Assembly (NCBI GenBank): GCA_030041005.1
Contig: JASHOR010000003.1
Span: forward strand, 1-32,126
Source of the DNA: Xanthobacteraceae bacterium
GTDB lineage: Bacteria; Pseudomonadota; Alphaproteobacteria; Rhizobiales; Xanthobacteraceae
Direction: 5' to 3'
Length of the DNA: 32,126 nt
The notes under the pieces were generated by a model that was given only the letters and a program-made list of their open reading frames with translations, had not been told where the DNA came from and searched no databases. This document shows positions 18,629-26,680 of the stretch, piece after piece. Both the position numbers and the translations under genes were made by a program. How positions within the stretch are numbered: the first letter of the stretch is position 1; each line of letters starts with the position of its first letter.

Positions 18629-19813
18629 TCAGAAATACCGACTGTTCGCGTCGCGACCGAGACCAAGTTCCATGCGGCCGTAGTGGGCGAAATTGGCCTC
18701 GACGTTCAGGCTGATGTGCATGGCCATGAAATGAATGTCGCGCCAGGCGCGCTGGATCGGATGAGAGGTGACAAAGCCCGCCGTGCCGCTCAAGGCAATC
18801 AGCGCGTCGATGGCTTCGACGCATAATTCCGACGCCCGGGTGAAATCACGGACCGAGCGCGCCAAAAGCTGCGACGAATAATCGTGCGGAGCGTCAGTCA
18901 CGCGAACTGCGCGGCACACCAGGAGCTCGGCGGCGTCGATATTGGCGGCAGCGCGGGCCATGCGCACCTGCACGGCGGATTTTTCCGCGAGCAAACTGCC
19001 GTCCTGCGCCTTTCTTGTCTTGGTCCAGTCACGGAAAGTCTCGTAGGCGCCCTGCGCCGCGCCGATCATCGGCGTCACGAACGAGATCGGCGCGTAATAG
19101 AAGAACGGGGTGTGAAAGACGATGGCGCGGTCAGACGCCCCGCCAGGCGTCTTGCCGTCGCGCAAATCGGTCAGGCGCAACACCAGGCCATGCGGCACGA
19201 AAACATTGTCGGTGACGATGGTCTTGCTGCCCGTCGCCCGCATGCCGGCGGTAAACCAGGTATCGCGCACGCAGTATTGGCCGGGCGGGACCAGAAAGAA
19301 CTTCCATTCGGGCGTTGGGCCGTCATGCGCCATGCCGCCGAGCATGACCCAGGAGCAATGGTCTACACCGCTGGCAAACGACGAGCCGGCGCCCGAAATG
19401 CGATAGCCACCGTCCACGGGCACGGCCTTGACGCTCGGCGCAAATGAAGCGGCGATCGGCACGTCGAGGCTGTCGGCCCAAACCATCTGCTGGGCGGCAT
19501 GCGGAAAATGCGCGATGAGGTGGGCGTGATGGATGATCAGGCTTGCGCACCAGCCGTGCGAGGCGTCGGCCTTGCTGAGCTCTCGGGTGACCTCGTACCA
19601 GGTGTCGAATCCCAAGCCGTATCCGCCGATCCGCTCCGGCAGCAAGACCCGGGCGAACCCGGCGTCGAGCATCTCCTTTGCCGATTGCGGGGGGATTCGC
19701 CGCGCTTCTTCGGCCGCTTCGGCTCGTTCGGCAAAAAGCGGCGCCAGCGCCAAGGCGCGCTGCAAAACCTCCTGTTTGGCGATGCGCCTTGCGGGCGCGA
19801 TCACGTCCGGCAT
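18629..19813 (-). CDS. Acyl-CoA dehydrogenase-fold flavin monooxygenase or dehydrogenase
   Basis: 394 residues. It looks like the group D flavin monooxygenases built on the acyl-CoA dehydrogenase fold (DszC, HsaA, SfnC relatives) and not a classical acyl-CoA dehydrogenase. The central part has ISGAGSSFASGVDHCSWVML and the C-terminal half RATGSKTIVTDNVFVPHG, followed by a helical bundle ending GTAGFVTSHPIQRAWRDIHF. The latter is the typical tail of this subgroup, in which a His/Arg-rich loop replaces the acyl-CoA catalytic Glu. The ATG at 19813 has AGGGG upstream; a GTG one codon earlier is possible. It is the last gene of the minus-strand transporter run (9 bp after livM), so it should act on what the importer brings in. 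Substrate unknown. Confidence 0.85.
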   Translation of the reverse strand: MPDVIAPARRIAKQEVLQRALALAPLFAERAEAAEEARRIPPQSAKEMLDAGFARVLLPERIGGYGLGFDTWYEVTRELSKADASHGWCASLIIHHAHLIAHFPHAAQQMVWADSLDVPIAASFAPSVKAVPVDGGYRISGAGSSFASGVDHCSWVMLGGMAHDGPTPEWKFFLVPPGQYCVRDTWFTAGMRATGSKTIVTDNVFVPHGLVLRLTDLRDGKTPGGASDRAIVFHTPFFYYAPISFVTPMIGAAQGAYETFRDWTKTRKAQDGSLLAEKSAVQVRMARAAANIDAAELLVCRAVRVTDAPHDYSSQLLARSVRDFTRASELCVEAIDALIALSGTAGFVTSHPIQRAWRDIHFMAMHISLNVEANFAHYGRMELGLGRDANSRYF

Positions 19814-19822
19814 CACATCCCC

Positions 19823-20863
19823 CTAAGGCTTTGCGGTCTTCTCAAACGGCGCAACCACAAGACGGCGGCCCACCGGAAAGAGCTGCAGATTGTAACGCTG
19901 AATCACCCAACCCCAAATCCCCCAGGGCGCTTTCAGCATGATGGCGATCGCTATGAGCCCCAGCAGAATGAGGTAGTACGTGCCGTAATCGGCCAGTAGC
20001 TCGCGCAACAGAATAAAGATCAGCATGCCGATGAACGGCCCCTCGATGGTGCCGATGCCGCCGATCACCACCATGAAAATGACCACGACCGTCCAGTCGT
20101 TGACGCTGAAGCCGGCCTCGGGCGAGATCCGCAGCTTCTGCAGGAAAATCAGCGCGCCGATCAGACCGGTGCAGGTGGCGGTTGCGACGTAAATGATGAA
20201 TTTGGCGCCGAACGTATTGACGCCGAGACTTGCCGATGCCGACTCGGAATCGCGGATCGCGGTGAGCGCGAGACCGTGCCGCGAGCGCAGCAACAGATAG
20301 ACGACGGTGGTAACAAACAATGAAACCGCAAGGGTCATCAGGTAGATGATCGTGTTGCGCACGTCACGTTGGTGCGAAATCTCCAGCAGGATCGGAACCG
20401 TCAGCGACATTCCAGAGCCCGCCCCAAGCGAGCCGATCAGGCTCGCCAGCAGCGCAAAGACTTCGGATACAACCCACGTGCCGATGGCAAAATAGGCGCC
20501 GCGCAGACGGAACACTGCAAAGGCGACCGGAATCGCCACGAGCCCGGCAAACGGTCCGGCGATGAGCACAGCCAGATAGACGTTTACGTTCCAGACGCCG
20601 GTCAAATAGAACAGCATGTAGCCGCCCAGACCCACGAAGGCCTGCTGTCCAACCGAGACAAGGCCCGCGTAGCCGGCCAGCAAATTCCACAATTGGGCGA
20701 GCGCGAGATAGTAGGCCATCTCGGCGATGAGCCGCATGTCGCCGGCGTCGCCCCACCACGGCAACGAAATCAGCGCCACCAGCGCCGCCGCCGCGAGCAT
20801 GGCAAAGATGCGGCTCGCTCTGGTCGCGCGCTCGACATGGACGGTCTCGGCAGCAACCTCCAT
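19823..20863 (-). CDS. Branched-chain-type ABC transporter permease (LivM family)
   Basis: 346 residues with about 8-10 membrane segments. Family features include QLWNLLAGYAGLVSVGQQAFVGLGGY near 57-82 and the cytoplasmic coupling region RSRHGLALTAIRDSESASASLGVN near 194-217, with GGIGTIEGPFIGMLIF near 270. It pairs with the LivH-type permease (stop 1 nt before this start region) to form the channel of a HAAT importer. HAAT systems carry branched-chain amino acids but also amides, urea and aromatic compounds, so the name livM would overstate the case here. It is followed at 9 bp by the flavoprotein gene. Confidence 0.92.
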   Translation of the reverse strand: MEVAAETVHVERATRASRIFAMLAAAALVALISLPWWGDAGDMRLIAEMAYYLALAQLWNLLAGYAGLVSVGQQAFVGLGGYMLFYLTGVWNVNVYLAVLIAGPFAGLVAIPVAFAVFRLRGAYFAIGTWVVSEVFALLASLIGSLGAGSGMSLTVPILLEISHQRDVRNTIIYLMTLAVSLFVTTVVYLLLRSRHGLALTAIRDSESASASLGVNTFGAKFIIYVATATCTGLIGALIFLQKLRISPEAGFSVNDWTVVVIFMVVIGGIGTIEGPFIGMLIFILLRELLADYGTYYLILLGLIAIAIMLKAPWGIWGWVIQRYNLQLFPVGRRLVVAPFEKTAKP

Positions 20864-20864
20864 G

Positions 20865-21731
20865 TCAATCCCTCGTTCGCGGAAAAAGCCCGCTGGGGCG
20901 CAGGATCAAAATGAACAGAAATGCAAGATGCCCGGCCAGGATTTGCCAGTTCGGATTGAGCGCGGCGCCCACCGCTTGCGCGATGCCAAGAACCACGCCG
21001 CCGAGCAAGGTGCCCCATAGACTGCCCAGTCCGCCGATGATCACCGCCTCGAAAGCGAGAATAAGCCGGATCGGACCGGCTGCCGGATCGAAAATGGTGC
21101 GAATGCCGAACAGCACGCCTGCGATGCCGGTGAAGACCATCGCGATCCCGAGCGCCACGGCAAAGAGCTTGCGATTGTCGATGCCCATCAATTCGGCCGT
21201 ATCGGCATCGTCGGAGACGGCGCGAAAGGCGCGGCCCAGTCGCGTCCAGTAGAACATCACCTGCAGGCTGCCGATCGCCAGGACGGCGACGGCGAAAACC
21301 AGAAGCGGATAGACGCCGAGATCGATGCCGCCCGGAAGGTGCAGGCTTGCGGTCTCGATCGCGCCCTCCTTAAGGCGGTGATCGTAGGCGCCAAAGCCCT
21401 GCTGCAATCCATTCTCGATGATCACCGAAATGCCGAAGGTCACGAGCAGCGGCGGCAGCAGGCCGCCGCTGAGCGTAAAGTTCAAGAGCCCGCGCTGCAG
21501 CGCATAGCCGAACAGGAACATCGCCGGTATGACGACGATCAAACTCATGAACGGATCGAACCCGGTCGCGTCTATGGCGACCATGCCCACATAGGCCGCA
21601 AGCACGATGAAGTCGCCGTGGGCGATGTTGACGAGTCGCATGATTCCGAACGACATGGACAGGCCGATGGCGAACAGCGCATAGAAGCCGCCGAGCAATC
21701 CGCCTTGAATGAGAATGTTGAGCCATTGCAT
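20865..21731 (-). CDS. Branched-chain-type ABC transporter permease (LivH family)
   Basis: 288 residues with about eight membrane segments. The N-terminus MQWLNILIQGGLLGGFYAL and the following GLSMSFGIMRLVNIAHGDF are typical LivH. The coupling loop TRLGRAFRAVSDDADTAELMGI is present near 160-180, and the C-terminus has GGLGSLWGTLLGGVVLGI. The frame is open further upstream (to 21977), but that extension overlaps livF and lacks family character, so the ATG at 21731 is used. It is 5 nt after the ATPase gene and 1 nt before the second permease, a tightly packed operon. Confidence 0.93.
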   Translation of the reverse strand: MQWLNILIQGGLLGGFYALFAIGLSMSFGIMRLVNIAHGDFIVLAAYVGMVAIDATGFDPFMSLIVVIPAMFLFGYALQRGLLNFTLSGGLLPPLLVTFGISVIIENGLQQGFGAYDHRLKEGAIETASLHLPGGIDLGVYPLLVFAVAVLAIGSLQVMFYWTRLGRAFRAVSDDADTAELMGIDNRKLFAVALGIAMVFTGIAGVLFGIRTIFDPAAGPIRLILAFEAVIIGGLGSLWGTLLGGVVLGIAQAVGAALNPNWQILAGHLAFLFILILRPSGLFPRTRD

Positions 21732-21736
21732 GGCGG

Positions 21737-22444
21737 CTACCGGCGCTGCATGCCGAAATAGGCCGCAGTGAGTTCGGCCCGGTCGAAATTCTTGGTAGGC
21801 GCAGCCAAGGCGAGATGGCCTTCCTGGAAGCAATAGAAGCGCATCGATGCATCGAGCGCGCGGTTGATGTCCTGCTCGACCAGCACGACGGTAGTGCCTT
21901 CGGCAATGATCGCTCCGAGGCATTGGTAGATGTCGCGGATGACGATCGGAGCGAGCCCCAACGACAGCTCGTCGCATAAGAGCAGCCGCGGATTGGACAT
22001 AAGTGCCCGGCCTATGGCCGCCATCTGCTGCTGCCCGCCGGACAGCGAAGTCGCTGGCAGATGCCGCAACTCGCGCAACCGCGGAAACAGCTCGTAAACG
22101 CGTTTGAGACTCCAGGGTCCCCTGCGCTCACTGTGGGCACCGATCAGCAGATTTTCCTCGACCGAGAGGCTCGGAAACAATCGGCGTCCCTCGGGCACCA
22201 TCGCGATGCCGAGCCGCACAATCTCGTGCGGCGTCTTACCGCCGATCGGTTCGGCATCGAAGACGACTGCATCCGGCGCGCTGCGCAGCGCACCGGCGAC
22301 CGTGCGTAGGAACGTGGTCTTGCCGGCGCCGTTGGCGCCGATGATGGCGACCGTTTCGCCTTGCTCGACGTCGACATTGATGCCGAATAGCGCCTGGAAG
22401 TCGCCGTAAAACGCCGACAGATTCTGCGTTCGCAGCAGGATCAT
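21737..22444 (-). CDS. ABC transporter ATPase (LivF family)
   Basis: 235 residues, the second cytoplasmic ATPase of the importer. Walker A is IGANGAGKTTFLRT near 35-48, the signature SLSGGQQQ lies near 133-140 and Walker B LLLCDELSLGLAP near 153-165, with VLVEQD after it. Length is normal for LivF. It overlaps the upstream ATPase gene by 4 nt (start ATGA arrangement), indicating coupled translation. Confidence 0.93.
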   Translation of the reverse strand: MILLRTQNLSAFYGDFQALFGINVDVEQGETVAIIGANGAGKTTFLRTVAGALRSAPDAVVFDAEPIGGKTPHEIVRLGIAMVPEGRRLFPSLSVEENLLIGAHSERRGPWSLKRVYELFPRLRELRHLPATSLSGGQQQMAAIGRALMSNPRLLLCDELSLGLAPIVIRDIYQCLGAIIAEGTTVVLVEQDINRALDASMRFYCFQEGHLALAAPTKNFDRAELTAAYFGMQRR

Positions 22445-23166
22445 GACACCGGAATGCCCATGTAGACTTCGCGCACGCGGCTATCCGCAATCACCTCGTG
22501 CGGGACGCCCTGGGCGAGGATTTGGCCGAAGTTCATGACCACAAGGCGGCTCGCCACCGAGAGCAGCGCATGCACAATATGCTCGATCCAGACGATCGTC
22601 GTGCCGCGCGCATGGATGTCCTTGATGGTCTTGACCAGTTCGGCGCACTCGTACTCGGTCAATCCGCCGGCGATCTCGTCGAGCAGCAAGAGCTTGGGCC
22701 TGAGCGCCAGCGCCCGCGCCAGCTCCAACCGCTTGCGCTGGAGCAGGGTCAGCGTTCGCGCCGGAACGTTGGCCCGCTCGTAGAGCCCGGTGAGTTTGAG
22801 CACCTCGCTGCAGCGCCGGTAGCTTTCCCGTTCCGTGGCTCGTCCGCCGAAGATGGCGCCGACCAGCAGGTTTTCGAACACGCTCATGTTCGCAAACGGA
22901 TGCGGGATTTGGTAGGAGCGGCCGATGCCAAGTCGCGAACGCGCGTGCGGGGCCATCGCCGTCATGTCGGACTCGTCGAACACAACGCGGCCGGCGCTCG
23001 GAGAGACATCGCCGGTGATCAGATTGAACAGCGTCGTTTTGCCGGCGCCGTTGGGGCCGATCACGGCGAGTGCCTCGCCGCTCTCAACGGCAAGATCCAC
23101 CGTGTCCACGGCTTTGAGTGCGCCGTAGGACTTGGACACCCCGTGGAGTTGGAGGAGAGCTGACAT
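22441..23166 (-). CDS. ABC transporter ATPase (LivG family)
   Basis: 241 residues. Walker A IGPNGAGKTTLFNLITG lies near 36-52, the Q-loop region GRSYQIPHPFANMSV near 82-96 and Walker B LLLLDEIAGGLTE near 158-170. The ABC signature is unusual: where LSxGQ is expected the sequence reads LTLLQRKRLELA. I recall a HAAT subgroup with LTLLxxKRLE here, so it is probably a subfamily trait. The open frame begins further upstream at 23244, but that part translates the hairpin repeat (23186-23229), so the ATG at 23166 (MSALLQLHGVSKSYG) is chosen. Confidence 0.92.
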   Translation of the reverse strand: MSALLQLHGVSKSYGALKAVDTVDLAVESGEALAVIGPNGAGKTTLFNLITGDVSPSAGRVVFDESDMTAMAPHARSRLGIGRSYQIPHPFANMSVFENLLVGAIFGGRATERESYRRCSEVLKLTGLYERANVPARTLTLLQRKRLELARALALRPKLLLLDEIAGGLTEYECAELVKTIKDIHARGTTIVWIEHIVHALLSVASRLVVMNFGQILAQGVPHEVIADSRVREVYMGIPVS

Positions 23167-23185
23167 GAAGAACTTCAGATTCCGT

Positions 23186-23229
23186 CCGCCCATCCCCTCT
23201 CCGCTCGACGGGAGGGAATGGGAGGGCGG
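23186..23229. repeat. Intercistronic palindrome between the binding-protein and ATPase genes
   Basis: CCGCCCATCCCCTCTCC and GGAGGGAATGGGAGGGCGG are imperfectly complementary around a CGCTCGACG-type loop, giving a strong GC-rich hairpin inside the operon. Its C-rich style is like the intergenic repeats of Hyphomicrobiales and broadly like the element in mfd. Such hairpins often protect the upstream binding-protein mRNA or reduce read-through. Confidence 0.7.
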
Positions 23230-23258
23230 CGCTCGTTTGCGCAATCAGCCGTGCAGCC

Positions 23259-24590
23259 TCAGGAATATTGAATCGCTGTGAACGGTCTGTCGAGCGGGAT
23301 TTCCGGCGCGGTCTTGTTGAAGACGATCTCCAAATCGTACTTCCACTTCGTACCCTTTTCCCATTGTCCGCCGACCAGGGGAGTCGTGCATACGTTCGGC
23401 ACCGGGTTGGTCGGCCCGCCCTTCCAGGTGATCGGACCGACGATAGACTTGTAATCGGTCTGCTTGATCGCATCGCGGATCGAGGCGGCGTCGAGCTTCT
23501 TGGCGCGCTTGAGCACATCGATCGCGACTTCGAGGTTGGCGTGCTTGAACCCGAGCGGCTGCGTCCATTGCTTGCCGCTCGCCTTCTCATAGGCGTCACA
23601 ATATTGCTGCGCGGTCTCGCCGGTCAGGCCGGACTTGAACGGATGATGGTGCGACCACCACACTTCGGTCGACGTGCCGGCGCCGCGGTCGCCGAGGGCC
23701 TCGACGGCGGTGGGAAACAGCAGCGCCTTCGGCGGCGTCATGATTTTCGGGCGGAAGCCCTGTTGCGCGCACTGCGTCCAGAAGATCGCAAATTGCGGCG
23801 GATTGAAAATGCCGCAGGCGATGTCGGCATTCATCTTCTTGAATTCGGTGATCTGCGCGGTGAAATCGTCCGATAGCGGCGGATAAAGACCGAGGTAATT
23901 GACGTCGAAACCGTGGCTCCTGACGGTAGCCGGCAGTCCGTGCTGCGGATTGCTCGCCGCGATGCCATCGGGATCGTTGGTCAGCATCACGCCGACCTTC
24001 TTGTTGGTCTGCAGCGTCAACCACATCTCGGCGTACATGTTGGCGACCTGATCGAAGCCCCAGAAGAAATGGTAGGTCCACTCGAAGCCCTTCTTCGGAT
24101 CGCCCTTGCGGCCGAAGAACCAGGACTGCCATGGATCATCCGAGGTTATGCAGGGCACGCCGTTCAGCTCGCATTGGTCCGCCACGGGATTCGTCGTGTC
24201 TCCCGTGGACGATGCGATCATGATGTCGACGTTTGCGTTATTGATGAGATCGGCCGCCACTTCCGAAGCGCGATTGGGGTCCGACTGACTGTCCCGATTG
24301 AGAATCTGCACCGGATGCTTCTCGCCGGCGACCGTAATGCCGCTGGCGAGGAATTTGCTGACCTCGTCGGCAACCCATTGCGAAGGCTGGCCGAATGCGG
24401 CGATCGGTCCGGTTTCAGGCGTAATCATGCCGATCTTGATGGGGCGGGCGGCGGCGCGGGATGATTGGAACGCCCACGGCGAGGCGACTGCGGCGGCGCC
24501 TCCGACCGCGGCCAGCTTGAGCAGCTTGCGGCGTCCGCTATCCACCCTTGCGTGCCGCCCGGCCTTCGATCGCGTCGATGTGATCTTCAT
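23259..24590 (-). CDS. Periplasmic substrate-binding protein of the HAAT-type ABC importer
   Basis: 443 residues. The N-terminus has a twin-arginine-like export signal (SGRRKLLKLAAVGGAAAVAS, about 18-37) and then the type I binding-protein fold: IKIGMITPETGPIAAFGQPS near 52-71, LNRDSQSDPNRASEVAADLI and IASSTGDTTNPVADQCELNG (ligand-contact region). It is longer than LivJ/LivK (~350) and rich in Trp and aromatic residues around DDPWQSWFFG and FEWTYHFFWGFDQ. That suggests a ligand larger or more aromatic than leucine; this is inference. GGGAGG stands upstream of the ATG. It is the first gene of the importer operon, with a candidate operator 34-57 nt upstream. Confidence 0.9.
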   Translation of the reverse strand: MKITSTRSKAGRHARVDSGRRKLLKLAAVGGAAAVASPWAFQSSRAAARPIKIGMITPETGPIAAFGQPSQWVADEVSKFLASGITVAGEKHPVQILNRDSQSDPNRASEVAADLINNANVDIMIASSTGDTTNPVADQCELNGVPCITSDDPWQSWFFGRKGDPKKGFEWTYHFFWGFDQVANMYAEMWLTLQTNKKVGVMLTNDPDGIAASNPQHGLPATVRSHGFDVNYLGLYPPLSDDFTAQITEFKKMNADIACGIFNPPQFAIFWTQCAQQGFRPKIMTPPKALLFPTAVEALGDRGAGTSTEVWWSHHHPFKSGLTGETAQQYCDAYEKASGKQWTQPLGFKHANLEVAIDVLKRAKKLDAASIRDAIKQTDYKSIVGPITWKGGPTNPVPNVCTTPLVGGQWEKGTKWKYDLEIVFNKTAPEIPLDRPFTAIQYS

Positions 24591-24623
24591 ACCGTGTCCT
24601 CCCTCACTGAAAGAAGCTGATGC

Positions 24624-24647
24624 CCCACCGTTAATAAGCCCGGTGGG
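24624..24647. promoter_or_regulatory. Candidate operator or leader hairpin before the binding-protein gene
   Basis: A perfect inverted repeat, CCCACCG - 10 bp AT-rich spacer - CGGTGGG, 34 bp upstream of the ATG at 24590. Size and symmetry fit a dimeric repressor site or an mRNA hairpin. No regulator gene is next to it. Confidence 0.4.
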
Positions 24648-24737
24648 ATCGGCCCCACATCATTGCAGACTGCGCCGCCAGAGGCTACCGCGCGCCGCTG
24701 CGATTTTTGCCGCAGCCCGTGGCAGGGCTGCCCAGTG

Positions 24738-25162
24738 TTAGCCCGGTCTGGGCATGAACCCGACCTTCGATTGAAGCGACGGTAGGATGATGGAGACCTG
24801 CTCGGGCACGTCGTCGAAAGCTTTTTCTTTTCCGCCGAACAGCCTCGAAAGCTTTTTCCTCTCCGCCTTCGTGACGATCGTGCGGTCACCGATGATGCCG
24901 CCCAAGCGGCCTTGCGCATGCTCCAAGTCGACCTGCGCCCAACCAAGGGGCGGGCGCGGTTCCTCGCCGGTGCGGGATGCCGGCCGCAAGGGCCGCGCGC
25001 GCAATTGCGCGCCTTGCCCCGACGCGACAGCGGATCGCATAGACTTGCTGCGCGAGGCCCGGACCCGGCAGTGGGCCGCGCGGGTCGGCCGGCCTTCAGG
25101 TTGCGGATCGCGGTGCCCGTGAGTATCTTCCGACTGGCCTCTGCAAATCCATGCGTGCTCAT
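24738..25162 (-). pseudogene. Unrecognised or decayed minus-strand gene
   Basis: This stretch between the importer and the next real gene has no convincing intact gene. In one minus frame an ATG at 25162 starts a peptide with KILTGTAIRNLKAGRPAR, which loosely recalls the arm-binding N-terminus of phage-type tyrosine integrases. The frame then becomes low-complexity Arg/Ala/Pro. In a second minus frame a protein-like segment follows (GWAQVDLEHAQGRLGGIIGD, TKAERKKLSRLFGGKEKAFD, ending VGFMPRPG at 24738). Either one gene was broken by a frameshift near 25000-25060, or only the second segment is a small hypothetical protein. I do not recognise a family, so this is a placeholder for roughly 24650-25200. 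Confidence 0.3.
24814..24868. repeat. Short direct repeat, two copies 31 bp apart
   Basis: TCGAAAGCTTTTTC occurs at 24814 and again at 24845, each followed by a similar TTTTCCGCC / CTCTCCGCC. The 31-bp offset is not a multiple of three, so a duplication here would shift a reading frame. Confidence 0.7.
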
Positions 25163-25213
25163 CAACGTAATCAACAGGTTGCAACGCCCCGTTGACGAAT
25201 CGAAGGAGATCGA

Positions 25214-25396
25214 ATGGCGGACCATGACAGGCAGGATGGAAATCGGCGCGGCCCGGTGATCGCGCTGGTCGTCGTCGTTCTTCTGTTCGTGGTCGGGTGG
25301 ATTCTCACCCAGATGCTGTACTCCAATGGACGGCTGGAGGATTGCCTGTTGTCCGGGCGGACCAACTGCGCGCCCATCCAAACTCCTTCGCGCTAA
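25214..25396 (+). CDS. Small single-pass membrane protein
   Basis: 60 residues: a charged N-terminus (MADHDRQDGNRRG), one membrane segment (PVIALVVVVLLFVVGWILTQ, about 14-33) and a short tail with two cysteines (EDCLLSGRTNCAP). A strong GAAGGAG ribosome binding site lies 6-7 nt before the ATG, which is the main reason to call it a gene. Function is unknown. It begins an all-plus group of small genes. Confidence 0.78.
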   Translation: MADHDRQDGNRRGPVIALVVVVLLFVVGWILTQMLYSNGRLEDCLLSGRTNCAPIQTPSR

Positions 25397-25544
25397 TCGT
25401 CTGACGGTGGCAGGGATTCCCCCCTCCCACTACAAAATCATGGGAGTTTCACGAAGCAGTCGCGGCCCTGCCACAGAGGACTGCGCACTATCGGGACAGT
25501 AGGGTGCGGGTGTGCGGGGATCGGCGTCGAAGGAGAATGCGACG

Positions 25545-25778
25545 ATGCATATCCAGACCGCATGCCGAGTTCGCGCTGACGCGGAATCCGGCAGGCCGGG
25601 TTGCCCTGGCAGACTCAAGGTTGCCGGCAGACCAAAGTGTCCGCGTTGTGGGTCTACGGTTCTGGTCGCCGAACATTCCGCGCTCAATGTTGACGGTTGC
25701 ATCCGTCACACTTGGTCGTGCGACGACTGCGGCAACGGATTTGTGACCTCGATCCGGGCATCGCCGCGCCAAGTGTGA
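25545..25778 (+). CDS. Small zinc-ribbon protein
   Basis: 77 residues. The C-terminal half has CPRCGSTVLVAEHS and, 20 or so residues later, HTWSCDDCGNGFVTSI, two CxxC pairs that would bind one zinc ion as a ribbon. Such proteins usually contact nucleic acid or other proteins, but no function is known here. The ATG at 25545 (MHIQTACRV) has AAGGAG about 10 nt upstream; an in-frame ATG 11 codons earlier is less likely. Confidence 0.75.
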   Translation: MHIQTACRVRADAESGRPGCPGRLKVAGRPKCPRCGSTVLVAEHSALNVDGCIRHTWSCDDCGNGFVTSIRASPRQV

Positions 25779-25959
25779 GCGAGCGGCCGGCCGAATTATA
25801 CCTGGGGCAGTTGGGGAATGCGTACGGACGCCGTATAAGAGGCGTGGCGGTTGGCTCGTTGCCACCGCTACGCTGGCAGGTTTTGCCGCCGGACAACCGC
25901 GGCGGCCACCTGTCGGACGTTGGCATTCACCTTGGACCGATCCATGGGGGTAAAGCACC

Positions 25960-26421
25960 ATGAGCCATACATTCTCTCGCCGATCTATCCTGGCGTACGG
26001 CCTTGGCAGCACGGGCGTTGCACTGCTGGCGATGACATCGCCTAGCCAAGCCGCGACTACCACGTTCAAAGCCGACCTGAAATCTTCGAGCGAAGTGCCG
26101 CCGAACAATTCGACCGGCTCGGGCTCGGGCACGGTGACGCTCGATAGCACGACCAACGAAATAACCTGGAACGTCACCTTCTCCGGTCTGACCGGCCCAG
26201 CGACCGCGGTCCATATTCACGGACCGGCACCGGCGGGCAGGAACGCCGGCGTGCTGATCTGGCTGTCGACTAAGGGCAAAACCGCGACCTCTCCAGTCAG
26301 CGGCTCGGCGAAATTCTCGGCCGCAGACACTTCTGACCTGATGAACGGCCAGTGCTACATCAACGTCCACACCGCCGCTAATCCCGGCGGCGAAATTCGC
26401 GGCCAACTCTTGAAGTCATAA
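25960..26421 (+). CDS. Exported CHRD-domain protein
   Basis: 153 residues. FSRRSILAYGLGSTGVALLA is a twin-arginine-like signal, with cleavage likely after SQA near 31. The rest is one CHRD domain: FKADLKSSSEVPPNNSTGSG near 35-54, TWNVTFSGLTGPATAVHIHG near 69-88, and CYINVHTAANPGGEIRGQL at the C-terminus, including the HIHGPA and NPGGEIRGQ motifs. CHRD domains were first seen in chordin; the bacterial versions are periplasmic or secreted and their role is not known. About 180 bp without a recognisable gene precede it. Confidence 0.88.
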   Translation: MSHTFSRRSILAYGLGSTGVALLAMTSPSQAATTTFKADLKSSSEVPPNNSTGSGSGTVTLDSTTNEITWNVTFSGLTGPATAVHIHGPAPAGRNAGVLIWLSTKGKTATSPVSGSAKFSAADTSDLMNGQCYINVHTAANPGGEIRGQLLKS

Positions 26422-26463
26422 TCACGCTGGCTTGTTGCGTCAGTGCCAACCTGATGGTCAGTG

Positions 26464-26500
26464 CCCGCCGGTTTTGCCGCTGCGGCGGCCGGCGGGTTCT
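26464..26500 (+). terminator. Possible terminator after the CHRD gene
   Basis: CCCGCCGG and CCGGCGGG form a perfect 8-bp stem about 45 bp after the stop codon. The run after the stem (TTCT) is short, so intrinsic termination is only possible. Confidence 0.35.
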
Positions 26501-26608
26501 ATGTTCGGCGTGCCCGCGACCCGATGATTGCTCCAGCGGGTTTGAGAACGCGCGCTGTGGTTCACACCAGCCTCTCACACATGCCAAGCCGATGATCCGG
26601 CACGGTGA

Positions 26609-26637
26609 TTGTCTGCACCGTTTGCCAAGATTATACT
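26609..26637 (+). promoter_or_regulatory. Candidate sigma-70 type promoter
   Basis: TTGTCT, 17-bp spacer, TATACT, with the -10 box ending 43 bp before the ATG of the small exported protein at 26681. One of the better promoter matches in the window; not tested. Confidence 0.5.
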
Positions 26638-26680
26638 TTGACCGTAATGCCGTTTGACTCTTGCTGAAAGGGAGAAGGCA

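Noticed and set aside
22441-23244. Longer N-terminus for the LivG-type ATPase
   Set aside because: The extra 26 codons translate the intercistronic hairpin; the ATG at 23166 matches the family start.
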